A stretch of DNA of 64,000 bases, taken from NCBI GenBank assembly GCA_963691705.1, contig OY829544.1, positions 3,851,501-3,915,500 on the forward strand, written 5' to 3'. Positions 22,496 to 33,504 of this stretch are shown here, piece after piece. The stretch comes from Viola odorata. Its lineage: Eukaryota; Streptophyta; Magnoliopsida; Malpighiales; Violaceae. The position numbers and the translations under genes were made by a program. The first letter of the stretch is position 1. Every line of letters begins with the position of its first letter. The notes beneath the pieces were generated by a model. The model did no database searches. It was not told the origin of the DNA and saw only the letters and a list, made by a program, of their open reading frames with translations.

Positions 22496-23596
22496 TAGGA
22501 GCGTCAATTCGGGTCTGTTGGTTCGGACCTGAAATTTTCTCCTTTTTTTTTCCATTTCTTCTTTTCTTTCTGTTCTTTCTTTTCAGTCTCACGACCTCAC
22601 CCTCCTCTTTCTTTTTTCTTTCTTTTCTTTCCCTTTTCTTTCCTGGATGGAGATTGGAGAGTATCTAAAATCAAATCAATTTCTCATCTCCATTCAATTT
22701 CCCCAACAACACCAAATTAATTAATTGCCCCACTCATCTTTTGTCACCATCGTGTCTCTCTCTCTCTCTTAATCCCCTTCCCTTTTTCATTTTTCATTTT
22801 CCAATTTACCAATTCCATCCATCTCGAGATAGACCCTAATTGTAACTACAATCCCTCCGCCGCAAGACCACCGCAGCAGCAACCCCCACTACCAACAGCC
22901 GCCGGTGCCTCCACCCCAACAACCCACATCCAAGAACTACAAATCGAAGGTCCTCGCCCCACAGCCTTGAAGCTCAACCAAGAGTCGCACAAGATCAAGA
23001 AACCACCACTCCACCCTGTCCGGCAGCAACCCATCATCATCTACGCCGTCTCCCCTAAAGTCATACACACCGAGGCCTCTGTCTTCTTCTTCATCATCAT
23101 CGGCGGCTGGGAGTGGAGATCGGTTTGGGTGATGGCGGCGATTTGAAGTGGAGGAAATGGGTGGTGCGGCTGGAGTGTGAGTTTGGTTTCGCGACTGGAT
23201 TGGCAGTGGTGTGGCTGAGGGATGATTGGCTGCTGGAGGCTGGGCGACGGCAATGAGGTGCGGCAAAGAGGATGGTAAGGCGATGGGTTTTGAATTTGGC
23301 CGGGGTTAATTGGGATTCATTGTTTGTGAAAGGATTCGGTTATTTTTGCAGGGGGATTTGAAGGAGAAGTTGAGCAAAGTAGGAGAGGGAGAGGATGAAG
23401 GAATGATGGTGGCGAGATTGAACGAGGGAGAGGGTGAGATGGAGATGGGTTTGTCGGGTCTGAGACCCGGCTTTAAACGGGTCGGGATCAGACCCGATCT
23501 CGACTTAAAAAGGGTCTAAAATGTTGGACTCGATCCCGACCCGAAACTTCGAGTCCGGGAAAAATCTTCGAGTCCAGGATCTTTTTAACAGCCCTA
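22496..23596. mobile_element. Non-autonomous hAT element with 8-bp target duplication
   Basis: Flanked by perfect direct repeats GTCAAGAC (22488-22495 and 23597-23604). The ends are TAGGAGCGTCAATTCGGG and the complement of TAGGGCTGTTAAAAAGATC, matching the TAGGG-GTCAA type ends of plant hAT elements. At 1101 bp it has no transposase. The interior is unlike its surroundings: a CT-rich, GC-rich section (22700-23260) with proline-rich frames, and GACCCG-rich subterminal repeats (about 23455-23580) that may be transposase-binding sites. The GC-rich part could be captured gene sequence, not proven. Confidence 0.85.
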
Positions 23597-23604
23597 GTCA
23601 AGAC

Positions 23605-24925
23605 AAGAGTCCCGTCAATATTTCATAAATAAACTGACAAATTTAACACAAGAGCGGGTAATTGCAACCTCGAACAAAACAAAGTCGCGCGTATATTTAC
23701 GGTAAATTTTCCGTTTTATATTAAATGTCTTTCTAATGCTGGACATAAGAACTAAAAAAATGATTCGTCGTAACTTTTATAACACGTGGGCAAACAGCAG
23801 CCAAACACCATCTCTGATCAGCGATCTCACCCAAGATTTCTTTTTTTGGGGATAGGGAAATCAAGATTCCTTTGTTAAGAGAAAAAGACATTCTTCTGTG
23901 ACGCCACCGTCACCGTCACCGTGGATAATAAGAGAGGGAAAATGATTCATATATTTTTTAAAAATTATAAACTTTTTATTATCTAACGGAGAAGTTGAAA
24001 TAGCATTCTAGACATCCCAACCGGCAACCAGAGAAGAGAAACGGCTCTAAGTACAGGGTTATGCATCTAGACATACATTCAGTCTCGAGAGAAATGGATA
24101 GTGGTAACCGGTACCGTTTTAATCATCAGAATTAAACTGAGTAGCTTAGTGGAGAATGAGATTGTCATTTTTCTGTTTATAAAACCTCTCAAACCTAGCC
24201 TTTAAACATTGCGCCAACTTCTGAAATTTAGGATTTTTTATTAAGTGATTTGGGAATAATTAGAGCATGCTATTTCTAAGTTTTTTTATTAATTTTTATA
24301 AACATCATTAAGTACGATCGTATCGAACCCTATTCCTATCCACATTTTTTAATCATTAAATTTATTGTGGAAAACAGCTGAAACGGACTCTCATATCAAT
24401 TTCAAGCTTTAACAGGCATTGAACGATGCACAAATCAGCTGATCATTAACAACTTATCTCAAATAAAATTCCTTTCCACATTATTAAAGCTTAAACACGA
24501 AACCTTGGAATCAAGTTTATGATCTCGATCTTTCAGCCTGGGTGGCAGAGGTCTTCCTCATCAAATCAGTGGCTTCAAGTAAGTCTTTTCGCTTTATTTA
24601 ATTGAATCTTAATTTTTGGTTCTAAATCTCTGATCCTTTCATCCTTTGATTTAACTTAGATTCCTATTTTAATTTTAAATCCCAACTTTTATCCTCTGCT
24701 GCACTTTGATTTCTACCCTCCCTCTTTATCCGTTAATTTGAATTTGAATTTTATTGAGTTCTGCTTAAACTAATCTACCGAGAAGCCTAACCATACCTGA
24801 TGACTATAGATTTTTTTAAACGTACAACACAGTGCTACTACATATCTTATTCGCATATTCTACCTCCAAACCTCTCCTTTTTTCTATCTCTCTGTCAAAT
24901 GTTCACTCGCTTCTTCCTTAAGAGA
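23605..24925. other. Spacer between the hAT element and the LINE
   Basis: AT-rich sequence with no gene I can support. A few short open frames have no recognisable motif. CACCGTCACCGTCACCGT at about 23907 is a short trinucleotide-type repeat. Confidence 0.4.
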
Positions 24926-25846
24926 ATGGGAAATTATTTAGGATTACCTACGGTGAAGGGTGGTAGATCGAGTTCGTCGGACTCTGAGTTAATTAATGGC
25001 TCTAAGTCACGGAGGGTTACAGTAGGACTCGAACAGGGGAGGGGTGGAGAGGCCCTAGTGGGTGAGATAGTGGGCAGGATGACAAAAATTATCTTGGAAA
25101 GTGATTTAGTGGAGTAGATGCAGGGTAGTGGATCAGATGTAATTAAATTGGAAATAACTTTCTTCCAATTTGTTACAACATTTTCTGGGAAAAAAAGAAG
25201 AGAAGTGGGGGAGGACATGGACGTGGCGGTTGGGAAACATGGGCATGGGCTGCGCACGTGGACAGAGGGTGAGGAACAGGCCGGCGACGGGGTGAGGCTC
25301 GGTGGGCCGAGTGAGCTGATAGGCGCTGGGTTGCCTTGTGGGCTGAAGCCCAACTCGGGACAAACAACAGCTGACCCAGATGCTAAAGGAGACAGGCTGG
25401 GTTTGGTTGAGAAGGGACATGGGTTGGGTTTGGAAATGAAGGGTAACGGGCTGGGTTTGGATGGGAATGGGTTGGGGCTGGGCTGGGATGTGGCAGCAGA
25501 TGGGCCTCTGGCCCAGGCTGAGGAACAAAGGGTTGGCCCAGTTGGAATTAATAATAGGCTGAATCTAGGACTCCTTAGAGGGGCAGCTTTGAGCGACGAG
25601 GCAGAGCTCATCCAGGGGGCACAGAGGCATGAGGGCATAACTTCAGGTCAGGCCGGCAAAAGGAAACGTCGTGGGGCAAGATTAATTCGCACAACCCGGA
25701 AAAATGTGCGACGACCCGTGGACCATTTTGAGCAAGGTGAGGAAGCTGGCATGAATATGCCTCTCTGTAGTTTCTCGCTGAAGAGAGTCTTGGTGTCGCA
25801 CTTTTTTTTTGTTGAAAACGAGTTTAAGGTTCGGGACGGGCCATAA
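24926..25846 (+). pseudogene. LINE ORF1 remnant (C-terminal, after the zinc knuckle)
   Basis: A long + strand frame reads GNYLGLPTVKGGRSSSSDS, then SRRVTVGLEQ, then a TAG (25115-25117), then on in the same frame through a glycine/leucine-rich repeat (GLGLEMKGNGLGLDGNGLGL) to KRKRRGARLIRTTRKNVRRP. This order is typical of the linker after the CCHC knuckle in ORF1 of plant L1-type elements. The DUF4283 and zinc-knuckle parts are absent upstream, so the element is 5' truncated or rearranged. The last part (after about 25770) no longer looks like ORF1, marking the edge of the inserted segment that follows. Confidence 0.65.
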
Positions 25847-26228
25847 TGCGAGACAAGCGTTGGACTTGTCTCAACATCATGCAAAATGAAGTCGCCATCC
25901 TAAGTTTCTAAGGTTTAGGGAACCTAATCGTCATGGCATAAAAAGTAAATAAACTAAGGCAAAAAATGGTCTAAACCAAAGAACAACGGTTCGAGGTTGT
26001 ATTATGGACTTGGGAAGGTGTTAGGCACCCAAGTCACATCCTTAAAAAAGGTTACCGGTTATACGAGGTGTTTTTAAGAAAATTATTTTTTCGTGTAATT
26101 GGACCCTCAAAGGTGACGTTACATCTTAGCATTTTTGTTATTTCCGATTGGGACCGAAGGACGGGGTTACCGTTTGTTCGTATACTAGAGCGGACGTTCC
26201 CCCCTTTTTATCATCGGGTCATGCATAG

Positions 26229-26838
26229 GTACATAGGTGAGTGGTTGGAAGCCACCGCATTGGTACATAGGTGAGTGGTTGGAAGCCACCGCATAGGTGA
26301 GTGGTTGGAAGCCACCGCATTGGTGAGTGGTTGAAAGCCACCGCATTGGTTGAGTGGTTGGAAGCCACCGTATTGGTTGAGTGGTTGGAAGCCACCGCAT
26401 TGGTACATATGTGAGTGGTTGGAAGCCACCGCATTGGTGAGTGGTTGGAAGCCACCGCATTGGTTGAGTGGTTGGAAGCCACCGCATTGGTGAGTGGTTG
26501 GAAGCCACCGCATTGGTTGAGTGGTTGGAAGCCACCGCATTGGTTGAGTGGTTGCGAGCCACCGTATTGGTGAGTGGTTGGAAGCCACCGCATTGGTTTG
26601 AGTGGTTTGAAAGCCACCGCATTGGTGAGTGGTTGAGAGCCACCGCATTGGTGAGTGGTTGAGAGCCACCGCATTGGTGAGTGGTTGAGAGCCACCGCAT
26701 TGGTGAGTGGTTGAGAGCCACCGCATTTGTGAGTGGTTGAGAGCCACCGCATTGGTTTGAGTGGTTGAAAGCCACCGCATTGGTGAGTGGTTGGAAGCCA
26801 CCGTATTGCTTTGAGTGGTTGAAAGCCACCGCATTGGT
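26229..26838. repeat. Minisatellite, 22 copies of a 26-bp unit
   Basis: 22 head-to-tail copies of GTGAGTGGTTGGAAGCCACC plus GCATTG, with 1-2 base length variants (GTTGAG, GTTTGAG) and two units carrying an extra ACATAG-type spacer. Sub-families differ at GGAAGCC, GAGAGCC and GAAAGCC; the GAGAGCC type is clustered in the right half. Each unit contains GTGG and CCAC, which can pair as a small hairpin. Because 26 is not a multiple of 3 and no frame carries a stop, all three minus-strand frames stay open. These frames are not genes. Confidence 0.95.
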
Positions 26839-27642
26839 GGGTTGACCGTGCGGGAGCGTGATCCGCCGCACGAAATTGTTGGGGGAGTGGTAACGTACTC
26901 TATTCGAAATTGATTGGATTTCGACAAAAATCCAAAATGAAGGCATTACAACGTTGTTTGTGATCGAAGACCCAATTCTGTGGCGCGATTCCATCAAAGC
27001 GTATCTGTATCCTGCGAATATGAGAGAAACAAAATACGAAAGCAGCAACAGGTGGAAAAAGAGAGAGCAATGAAAATGTGAGAAATAATGTGTATTCCTA
27101 CATTTAAATCTCGGCTTGCCCCCAAGTCTTTTGTTTTTTGGAATGAAAACGACCTCTTTGTTTTAAGAGAAAATCAAATCAAGTACGTTCTTTGAAAAAT
27201 GTTCGTTCAGTTTTTGTTATATAAACATGATTGATACAAGTCTAGATAACGTCTGCGTCTTGTTCAGGAAATAACGACCTCAAGAACAAGACTTTCCCAT
27301 GACATGTAAACATAAGCAATTCTCACTAGATATTAGTGTTTGCGCTCGCGCTCAGAAACAAGGCTATGTGTTTACACTCCTAAAAATGCAACAAACACAG
27401 CACAAAATCAGATTTGCATTGTCAATCCGAGTGAATAAACTTCAAATGAAGATGAACATGCATGGGCCTGCTAATAATCGAAAAGAACTTTGCGAGGGAG
27501 AAAGAAAAGAGGAATTTGTAGAAGAAAGGAAAAGTGTTGTGTTTGTTTCTGTGAAAGGTTTTAATGAGTTTGTGCTCGACGACTGATTGTGATGAGGACA
27601 AATCGCGGTACACGATGCTTGCTGATTTGATCAAGGCGAAAG

Positions 27643-27895
27643 CGAAGTATACAAGTTTCTTCATCTTTGCTAGGAACGCTCTTCTTGTGATAGTCTTGAT
27701 CGATTCCGATTGATGAGTTTTTTCGTACTTGCTTCCATTTTCATTGATTTGGGTTCTTTGAGACACCCTCCGTATACAAGTTCCTTCATCTTTTGCTAAG
27801 AACGCTCTTCTTGTGATCATCTTGATCGATCTTGATTGATGATTTTTCGTACTTGCTTTTGCTCTCATTGATCTGGGTTCTTTGAGGTATCCTCT
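27643..27895. repeat. Two-copy tandem repeat of about 130 bp
   Basis: 27643-27770 and 27772-27895 are diverged direct copies. Both run GTATACAAG, TTCTTCATC or TTCCTTCATC, GAACGCTCTTCTTGTGAT, CTTGATCGAT, TTTTCGTACTTGCTT and GGGTTCTTTGAG. Confidence 0.8.
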
Positions 27896-27913
27896 TTTTG
27901 AATCTTTTTTTCC

Positions 27914-27945
<32 letters not shown>

Positions 27946-28325
27946 GCAAGTAGAGCAAGTACAATCTCTTGTTTGGTCTATCATCCTCTCTGTCTTTGGT
28001 AGAATCCTCCAAGTCTTAATTTATTTTGGTCTTCTTCTGACGTTGATTTGTCAGTGATCCCCTAAGGGCTTTCTTGTCATTCCTTTGTTAGATGTATATT
28101 TTCAGCTCCTAGTTTAATGGTCCCAATTGAGCACTACTTACTTGGTTGGGTGTCAAAAATGTTCGTTCGGGGTCCGATAACAGTAGAAAAGGTGAAAAAT
28201 TAAAATAACGCGAAATGAAGCAAAATATTAAACAAATAGCCCACGACCAAAGAATCTACTGAATTTTATCGTAAACGAGCCTTTAAACGTGACAAGCAAT
28301 AAAATACGAAAAAGTTGTGACGTAA

Positions 28326-31300
28326 GTCAAAATTTGGGTAGCAACACTTGGGAGATCGGGAGGAGGAAGAATTTGGGGATCCATCATTCGCTTTGCCCAA
28401 GAAGGGAAGTAACAAGCATTGGGATGGTGATGAACTTACTAGACATGCGGCGGTTGTGGAGCAACCCCGCCCAGAGCCATGAGTCTCCTATTCTGGAACT
28501 GCCGTGGGCTTGGGAACCCTCAGGCGAGTGCTAACTTTTCGAAGTTATTAGGATTAGAGCTCCCAAACTTAATTTTCCTGTCTGAAACAAAATTGTACGC
28601 GCACGAATTTCAAAAGTTTAATAATAAATGGTCTTTTCCTTATGTTCTTGTCGTTGATTGTGAGGGTGACACTAGAAGAGGAGGTCTGGCCTTATTGTGT
28701 AGAAATTATATTTCCGTTAATGTCTTGCGTAGTGATGCTCACTGTATTGATATTGAACTTCTGAATGGTCTGTCAAACGGCCCCCCTTGGAGATTTACTG
28801 ACATCTATGGTTGACCATCTAGGGCGGATAAACACAAGACATGGGACATGATTAGGAATATAAGAGATATGAGCCCACTCCCATGGCTTTGTGTTGGGGA
28901 CTTTAATAAAGTCGTGTGGGGACATGAGAAAATTGGTGGCTCGGCAAGACAGTTCAATGATATGGATGAATTTCGGTGCTCCCTAGACCACTGTGATCTT
29001 ATAGACCTTAGTTTTTCAGGGCCAAAATTTACTTGGTGTAACAACCAAAGGGGCAACGACACTATCTTGGAGAGACTAGACAGAGGGACGGCGAATGAGA
29101 AGTGGATGAGTTGTTTCCCCGATGTCACGGTTAAACACCTCCCCCGCTTCGGATCTGACCATTGCCCTATCCTGATTCAGCTGACCCCTAGGGTTGATAG
29201 ATCATTGAGAGGGAAAGTGTTTCATTTCGAGGCTGCCTGGCTCAGGGATGAGTCATGTTTTGACTTTGTTAAAAGGTTGTGGAATGGGGGAGAGATTCAG
29301 GCAAATGGGGACTCTCTAGATAACCACCGATTAGTACGCTGCGGGGTAGAGTTGTCACGCTGGAGTAAGGAGGTTTTTGGTAACGTGCACAGATCCATTA
29401 TGCAGAAAAGAGAGCATTTGGGATGGCTCCAGATGCAACCAAGCTCAGACTCCACCCTCAATGAGATTGAGAAAGTTGGAAAAACAGTTGAGGAGCTCAT
29501 CCATCGAGATGAGGTGATGTGGAAACAACGGTCAAGAGTCCTATGGCTCGAAGAGGGAGATAGGAACACAAAATTCTTCCATGCCCGAGCTTCGCAACGT
29601 AAGAAGAAGAATATAATTGAGAAAATCCAAGACGAGTCGGGTCAGTGGAGGGAGTCTCGTGAGGAAGTAGAGGCGATAGTCCTAGATTATTATAAGACCC
29701 TATTCTCTTCTGGTGGAAGCGACCTATCCTCAAATGTCCTACATTCCATAAACCCCCGTGTGTCCCACTCCATGAATTTTAATCTTGATCGGATTTTCAC
29801 TAAAGATGAAGTTTTTAAAGCTCTTAAACAGATGCATCCTACGAAGACCCCCGGGCCGGACGGAATGCCTCCTTTGTTTTTTCAAAATTTTTGGTCTTTT
29901 TTAGAAAATCCTGTTTGCAAAGCAGTCCTTGGAATCCTAAATGATAGGGAAGACCCTGCCTACCTCAACCATACCTTTATCACCCTAATTCCTAAAATAG
30001 CCAACCCCTCAAATTGCTCCCAGTTTCGCCCGATTAGCTTGTGCAATGTAGTCTTCAAGCTGATAACCAAAGTTCTTGCGAATCGCCTAAAACAAATCCT
30101 GCATAGCATAGTATCAGAGAATCAAAGCGCCTTTGTTCCAGGCAGACTCATAAGCGATAATGCTCTGATAGCCCAAGAGATCTTCCATGGGATGAACTCT
30201 AAACGCTCGGGTCCAGGATGGATGAGCGTCAAGCTAGATATGAGTAAGGCCTATGACAGAGTGGAGTGGAACTTCTTGGAGGCAATCATGACTCGCATGG
30301 GCTTCTCACCTAGATGGACATCTTTGGTGATGCGATGTGTCTCAACGGTCTCCCACGCCATCCTCCTTAATGGGGCCCCGGGACCTACGTTCTATCCAGA
30401 AAGAGGCCTCCGGCAGGGGGATCCGTTGTCCCCTTATCTCTTTGTGTTGTGTGCTGAGGGCCTTTCAGCGATGCTTTAGAATGCAGTCGCGACCAACAGG
30501 ATACATGGATACAAGGTATGCCCGGGCAGCCCATAGGTTAGTCATCTGTTCTATGCGGATGACAGTCTCATTTTTGCGAAAGCAAAGGAAGAAGAGGCAT
30601 CAGTCATTAGCTCCATTCTGAAGGACTACGAGAAAGCCTCTGGCCAGAAAGTAAATCTAGCAAAATCAGAAGTGTGCTTCAGCAAGAACGTAGGTCACGA
30701 CGCTAAAATACTGGTAAAAGAAAGACTAGTAATGGTGGAGACGGAATCCCATGCTAAGTACTTGGGACTTCCAGTGTCTTTTGGCCGATCGAAGAGAGGG
30801 ATGTTCGCACCGATCCGTGATAGGATTTGCAAGAGGCTAGGAGGGTGGAAAGAGAAAAAAGCTATCCCAGGCAGGGAGAGATGCTCTAATTAAATCAGTC
30901 ATCCAGACGTATATGATGAGTTGTTTTGAGATCCCAATCTCCATCTGCGAGGAAATTGAAAAGGCGACTAGAAGATTCTGGTGGGGGGAAACTCGGATGA
31001 ACGTAAGATGCACTGGGTGTCTTGGGATAAGCTTTGTAGGTCTAAGGAAGTGGGAGGAATGGGGTTCCGGAAAGTCAGAGATTTCAATCTTGCGCTTCTA
31101 GCCAAACAAGGGTGACGGTTGCATAAAAACCCAAAGTCACTGCTCTCTCAAATTTGGAAAGCGAGGTACTTCCCCTAATCAGATTTCCTAGAGGCTGGGA
31201 TGAGCTCTCGCCCTAGTTATGTATGGCGTAGTACTCTGGCAGGAAGAACCGTGCTACACAAAGGTTACTTCTGGAGAGTAGGGAACGACGAACGAATACG

Positions 31301-32549
31301 GATTTAGAAAGTGTTGTGACTTCCGACAGGTGTAAATAGGATGATTACATCGCCAGTGACGGGCCTCGACGAGGAGGCAACAGTGGCTGAACTTATTGAC
31401 AGGGAGCGAAGGTGTTGGAAGACTGAACTAGTGGAGCAACTATTTCTACCACAGCAAATATTAGCGATATTAAGCCTACCACTTAGTCGGAATGAGGCGT
31501 ATGATACTCTTGTGTGGAGAGGAACCACAAATGGGAAGTATTCAGTCCGAAGCGGATACCACTGCCTTATGACAGTAACGCCGCAAGAGTACCCGGATAC
31601 CAGCAGAAGTTGGTGGAAATTCTTGTGGGGGCTTACTATCCCTCCAAAGTTTAAAAACTTCATGTGGAGACTGGGTAATGGTTCCCTCCCAACCAGAGTA
31701 AACCTAGTAAGGAGAGGTGTATCGGTGGACCCAGTGTGTTCCTGTTGCAATGAAGAGGCGGAATCGACCCCACATTTGTTGGTGTCTTGCCCATTTGCAA
31801 GGGGAGTGTGGGGAAAGTTTGCTTTCTGGGAGAGAGTTCCGTGGTTGCAAGGTGACAATTGGGTGAATTGGCTCGCAGGGCTAACGACATCATTGGATGT
31901 ATCGGATATAGAGCAGCTCATCTCCATCCTCTAGTCCCTATGGACATCGAGGAATAACAGAATTTTTCGCCAGTGCAGTGAATCAACCCAAAAGGTTGTT
32001 ATTCGAGGCGGGAAATTATTATCTGATTTCAAGGAGGCATGGTGCCCGCAACAGAGGCTCGCTACCCCGAACCCCCGACCTGTCGACGCGAAATGGCAGC
32101 GTCCAATTTCGGGGGTGGTAAAGCTTAACACGGACGCAACGATAGGGGCGACGAGAATTGGATTGGGCTTTACCGCATAGAACTGAGGTGCAAACAGCGG
32201 AGGCCCTGACACTTAGAGACGTTATTACCCAGGCTCGTCAATGGGGCTGGGATAAGATTATTGTTGAGTCTGACTGCCTGCAGAACATCCAAGCCCTGAC
32301 CGATGGCAATTTCCCTTTAAGCTATGCAGGATTAGTGCTGGAGGAGGTGGTACACCTGGCTTCTACTTTCCACTGTTGCTTATTTGTGCACGTAAGACGG
32401 TCCGCGAATATCCCAGCGCATGAGTTAGGCTAGTTGGTTTTAATTTCCAATTTAGGAAATGTATGGATAGGGGAATGCCCCGAGGCGATCGCGTCTTTTA
32501 TATTAGCAGATTTGATTTAATCCAATTATATTTTTCCTTTCAAAAAAAT
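28326..32549 (+). pseudogene. LINE (L1-type) ORF2: endonuclease, reverse transcriptase, RNase H; decayed
   Basis: ORF2 starts at ATG 28479 (MSLLFWNCRGLGNP), the usual start of the AP-endonuclease of plant LINEs. GDFNKVVWGHEKIGG and RFGSDHCPI follow. Reverse transcriptase begins about 29830 (TKTPGPDGMPPLFFQ, FRPISLCNVVFKLITKVL, LDMSKAYDRVEW, GLRQGDPLSPYLF) and includes the catalytic YADD near 30555. The zf-RVT region follows (CSCCNEEAESTPHLLVSCPF, about 31738-31796), then RNase H (KLNTDAT about 32124; VESDCLQNIQ about 32265). Damage includes an in-frame TGA at 28812-28814, TAGs at 30477-30479 and about 30535, and frameshifts near 30860, 31020, 31110 and in RNase H. The 3' end is an A-rich run near 32543. 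It is immobile. Confidence 0.9.
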
Positions 32550-32970
32550 TAAAAATAATTGAGATATGGCCCAGGCCAATAGAAATGCGTGCCAGCCCAA
32601 AAAAAATTGTCCGGTCCAGACTGCAGATATAGTCACGGGTTCAGAATCTAGATATGGGCTTAGAATTCGATTATAAAAGCAACCCGATCCGTGTGAAATC
32701 CGCGTGAAATCCGCACAAGTAAACAACTCCCCCAGATAATTTGTGTCTTCCGTTATAAAATTGAGATATTTTTAAGATTTATTGTTTTAAAATTAAAAAG
32801 AGCATCTGCCGCCCATGGTAGAAAACAGTGAAACGACCACACTCTTTTGTCGTCACACCAAAAAGTATATTTCTTTTCCCTTTTTATTTATTTATTTCTC
32901 AATCACCAAAAAATCTTTACGCACGAACCACAAAATTCAATTTTGTTGAACATAAATTAACTAGTGATCA
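32550..32970. other. Spacer after the LINE
   Basis: AT-rich sequence with no gene recognised. Confidence 0.4.
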
Positions 32971-33103
32971 TATTTTGTAGGGAAATATAGGCAGAAAAAA
33001 TAGGTGGATGGCAATTCCGTAAATAAAATGATCGAAACTGCCATCATATATTTAAGGAATTGTCATCCGTCTATTTTTTCTGCTTAAATTTTCCTACAAA
33101 ATA
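32971..33103. repeat. 133-bp foldback element abutting a Stowaway
   Basis: Imperfect inverted arms of about 47 bases: TATTTTGTAGGGAAATATAG at the left and its near-complement ending CCTACAAAATA at the right. Both carry GCAGAAAAAATAG and GGATGGCAATTCC-like blocks. The last TA is also the target duplication of the MITE that follows. Confidence 0.75.
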
Positions 33104-33338
33104 CTCCCTCCGGACACAATTATTTGTCGTTTTACTGTTCATGCACGCGTTTCGAGAAAATCGAATGGCTCACTATTTGACCCCAAAAACTTTCGAATTT
33201 TTTTTCGAACGTACGTTAAGGATTAACGTACGTTCGAAAAAAAGTACGAAATTTTTTGGGGTCAAATAGCGAGCCATTTGGCATCCTCGAAATGCGTGCA
33301 TGAACAGTAAAATGACAAGTAATTGTGTCCGGAGGGAG
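33104..33338. mobile_element. Stowaway-type MITE upstream of GILT copy 2
   Basis: 235 bp, opening CTCCCTCCGGACACAATTA with the complement at the right end, flanked by TA (33102-33103 and 33339-33340). It forms an almost complete hairpin: the centre pairs AACGTACGTTAAG with its mirror, and TTCGAATTTTTTTTCG with the right arm. It ends about 100 bases before the TATA box of GILT copy 2. Confidence 0.9.
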
Positions 33339-33440
33339 TATCATTTTTCTAAATTAATATAGGTTATCGTTAAATTATTTAATACATGTTGTTTTTATGA
33401 CATAAAGTTTAATTCAGGCCGAATTTCTTTTTTATTCCTT

Positions 33441-33448
33441 TATAAATA
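33441..33448 (+). promoter_or_regulatory. TATA box of GILT copy 2
   Basis: TATAAATA in TTCCTTTATAAATACAAC, 64 bases before the ATG at 33505. Confidence 0.6.
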
Positions 33449-33504
33449 CAACCGTGTGCGACTCAACTTTCCACACCTTCAATCAACCAATTCAATCCAT
33501 TAGC

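Larger units (their letters stand above)
25850..28325. other. Unclassified repetitive segment interrupting the LINE
   Basis: About 2.5 kb between the two LINE halves with no conserved protein. It contains a 26-bp minisatellite, a roughly 130-bp tandem duplication and a poly-T tract. The stretch 25850-26040 (GGGAAGGTGTTAGGCACCC) and 28145-28200 (GGGGTCCGATAACAGTAG) resemble the leader of Tat/Ogre-like Ty3 retrotransposons as I remember them, but no LTR pair or primer-binding site could be confirmed. Confidence 0.4.

Noticed and set aside
22846..23519. Several proline/glycine-rich frames inside the hAT element
   Set aside because: Low complexity, both strands open, no consistent splice structure. 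May be captured sequence but not a supported gene.
24934..25638. 234-codon minus-strand frame, proline/serine-rich
   Set aside because: It is antisense to the LINE ORF1 remnant and reflects the GGGTTTGGG-like repeats of that frame. It matches no family.
26229..26838. CRISPR-like array
   Set aside because: The units are contiguous without unique spacers and the genome is a plant nuclear genome; this is a minisatellite.
26185..27048. Long minus-strand open frames (177-287 codons) rich in MRWLPTTHQCGG-like repeats
   Set aside because: They are a by-product of the 26-bp minisatellite, which lacks stops in all three minus-strand frames. No unique domain or start context is present.
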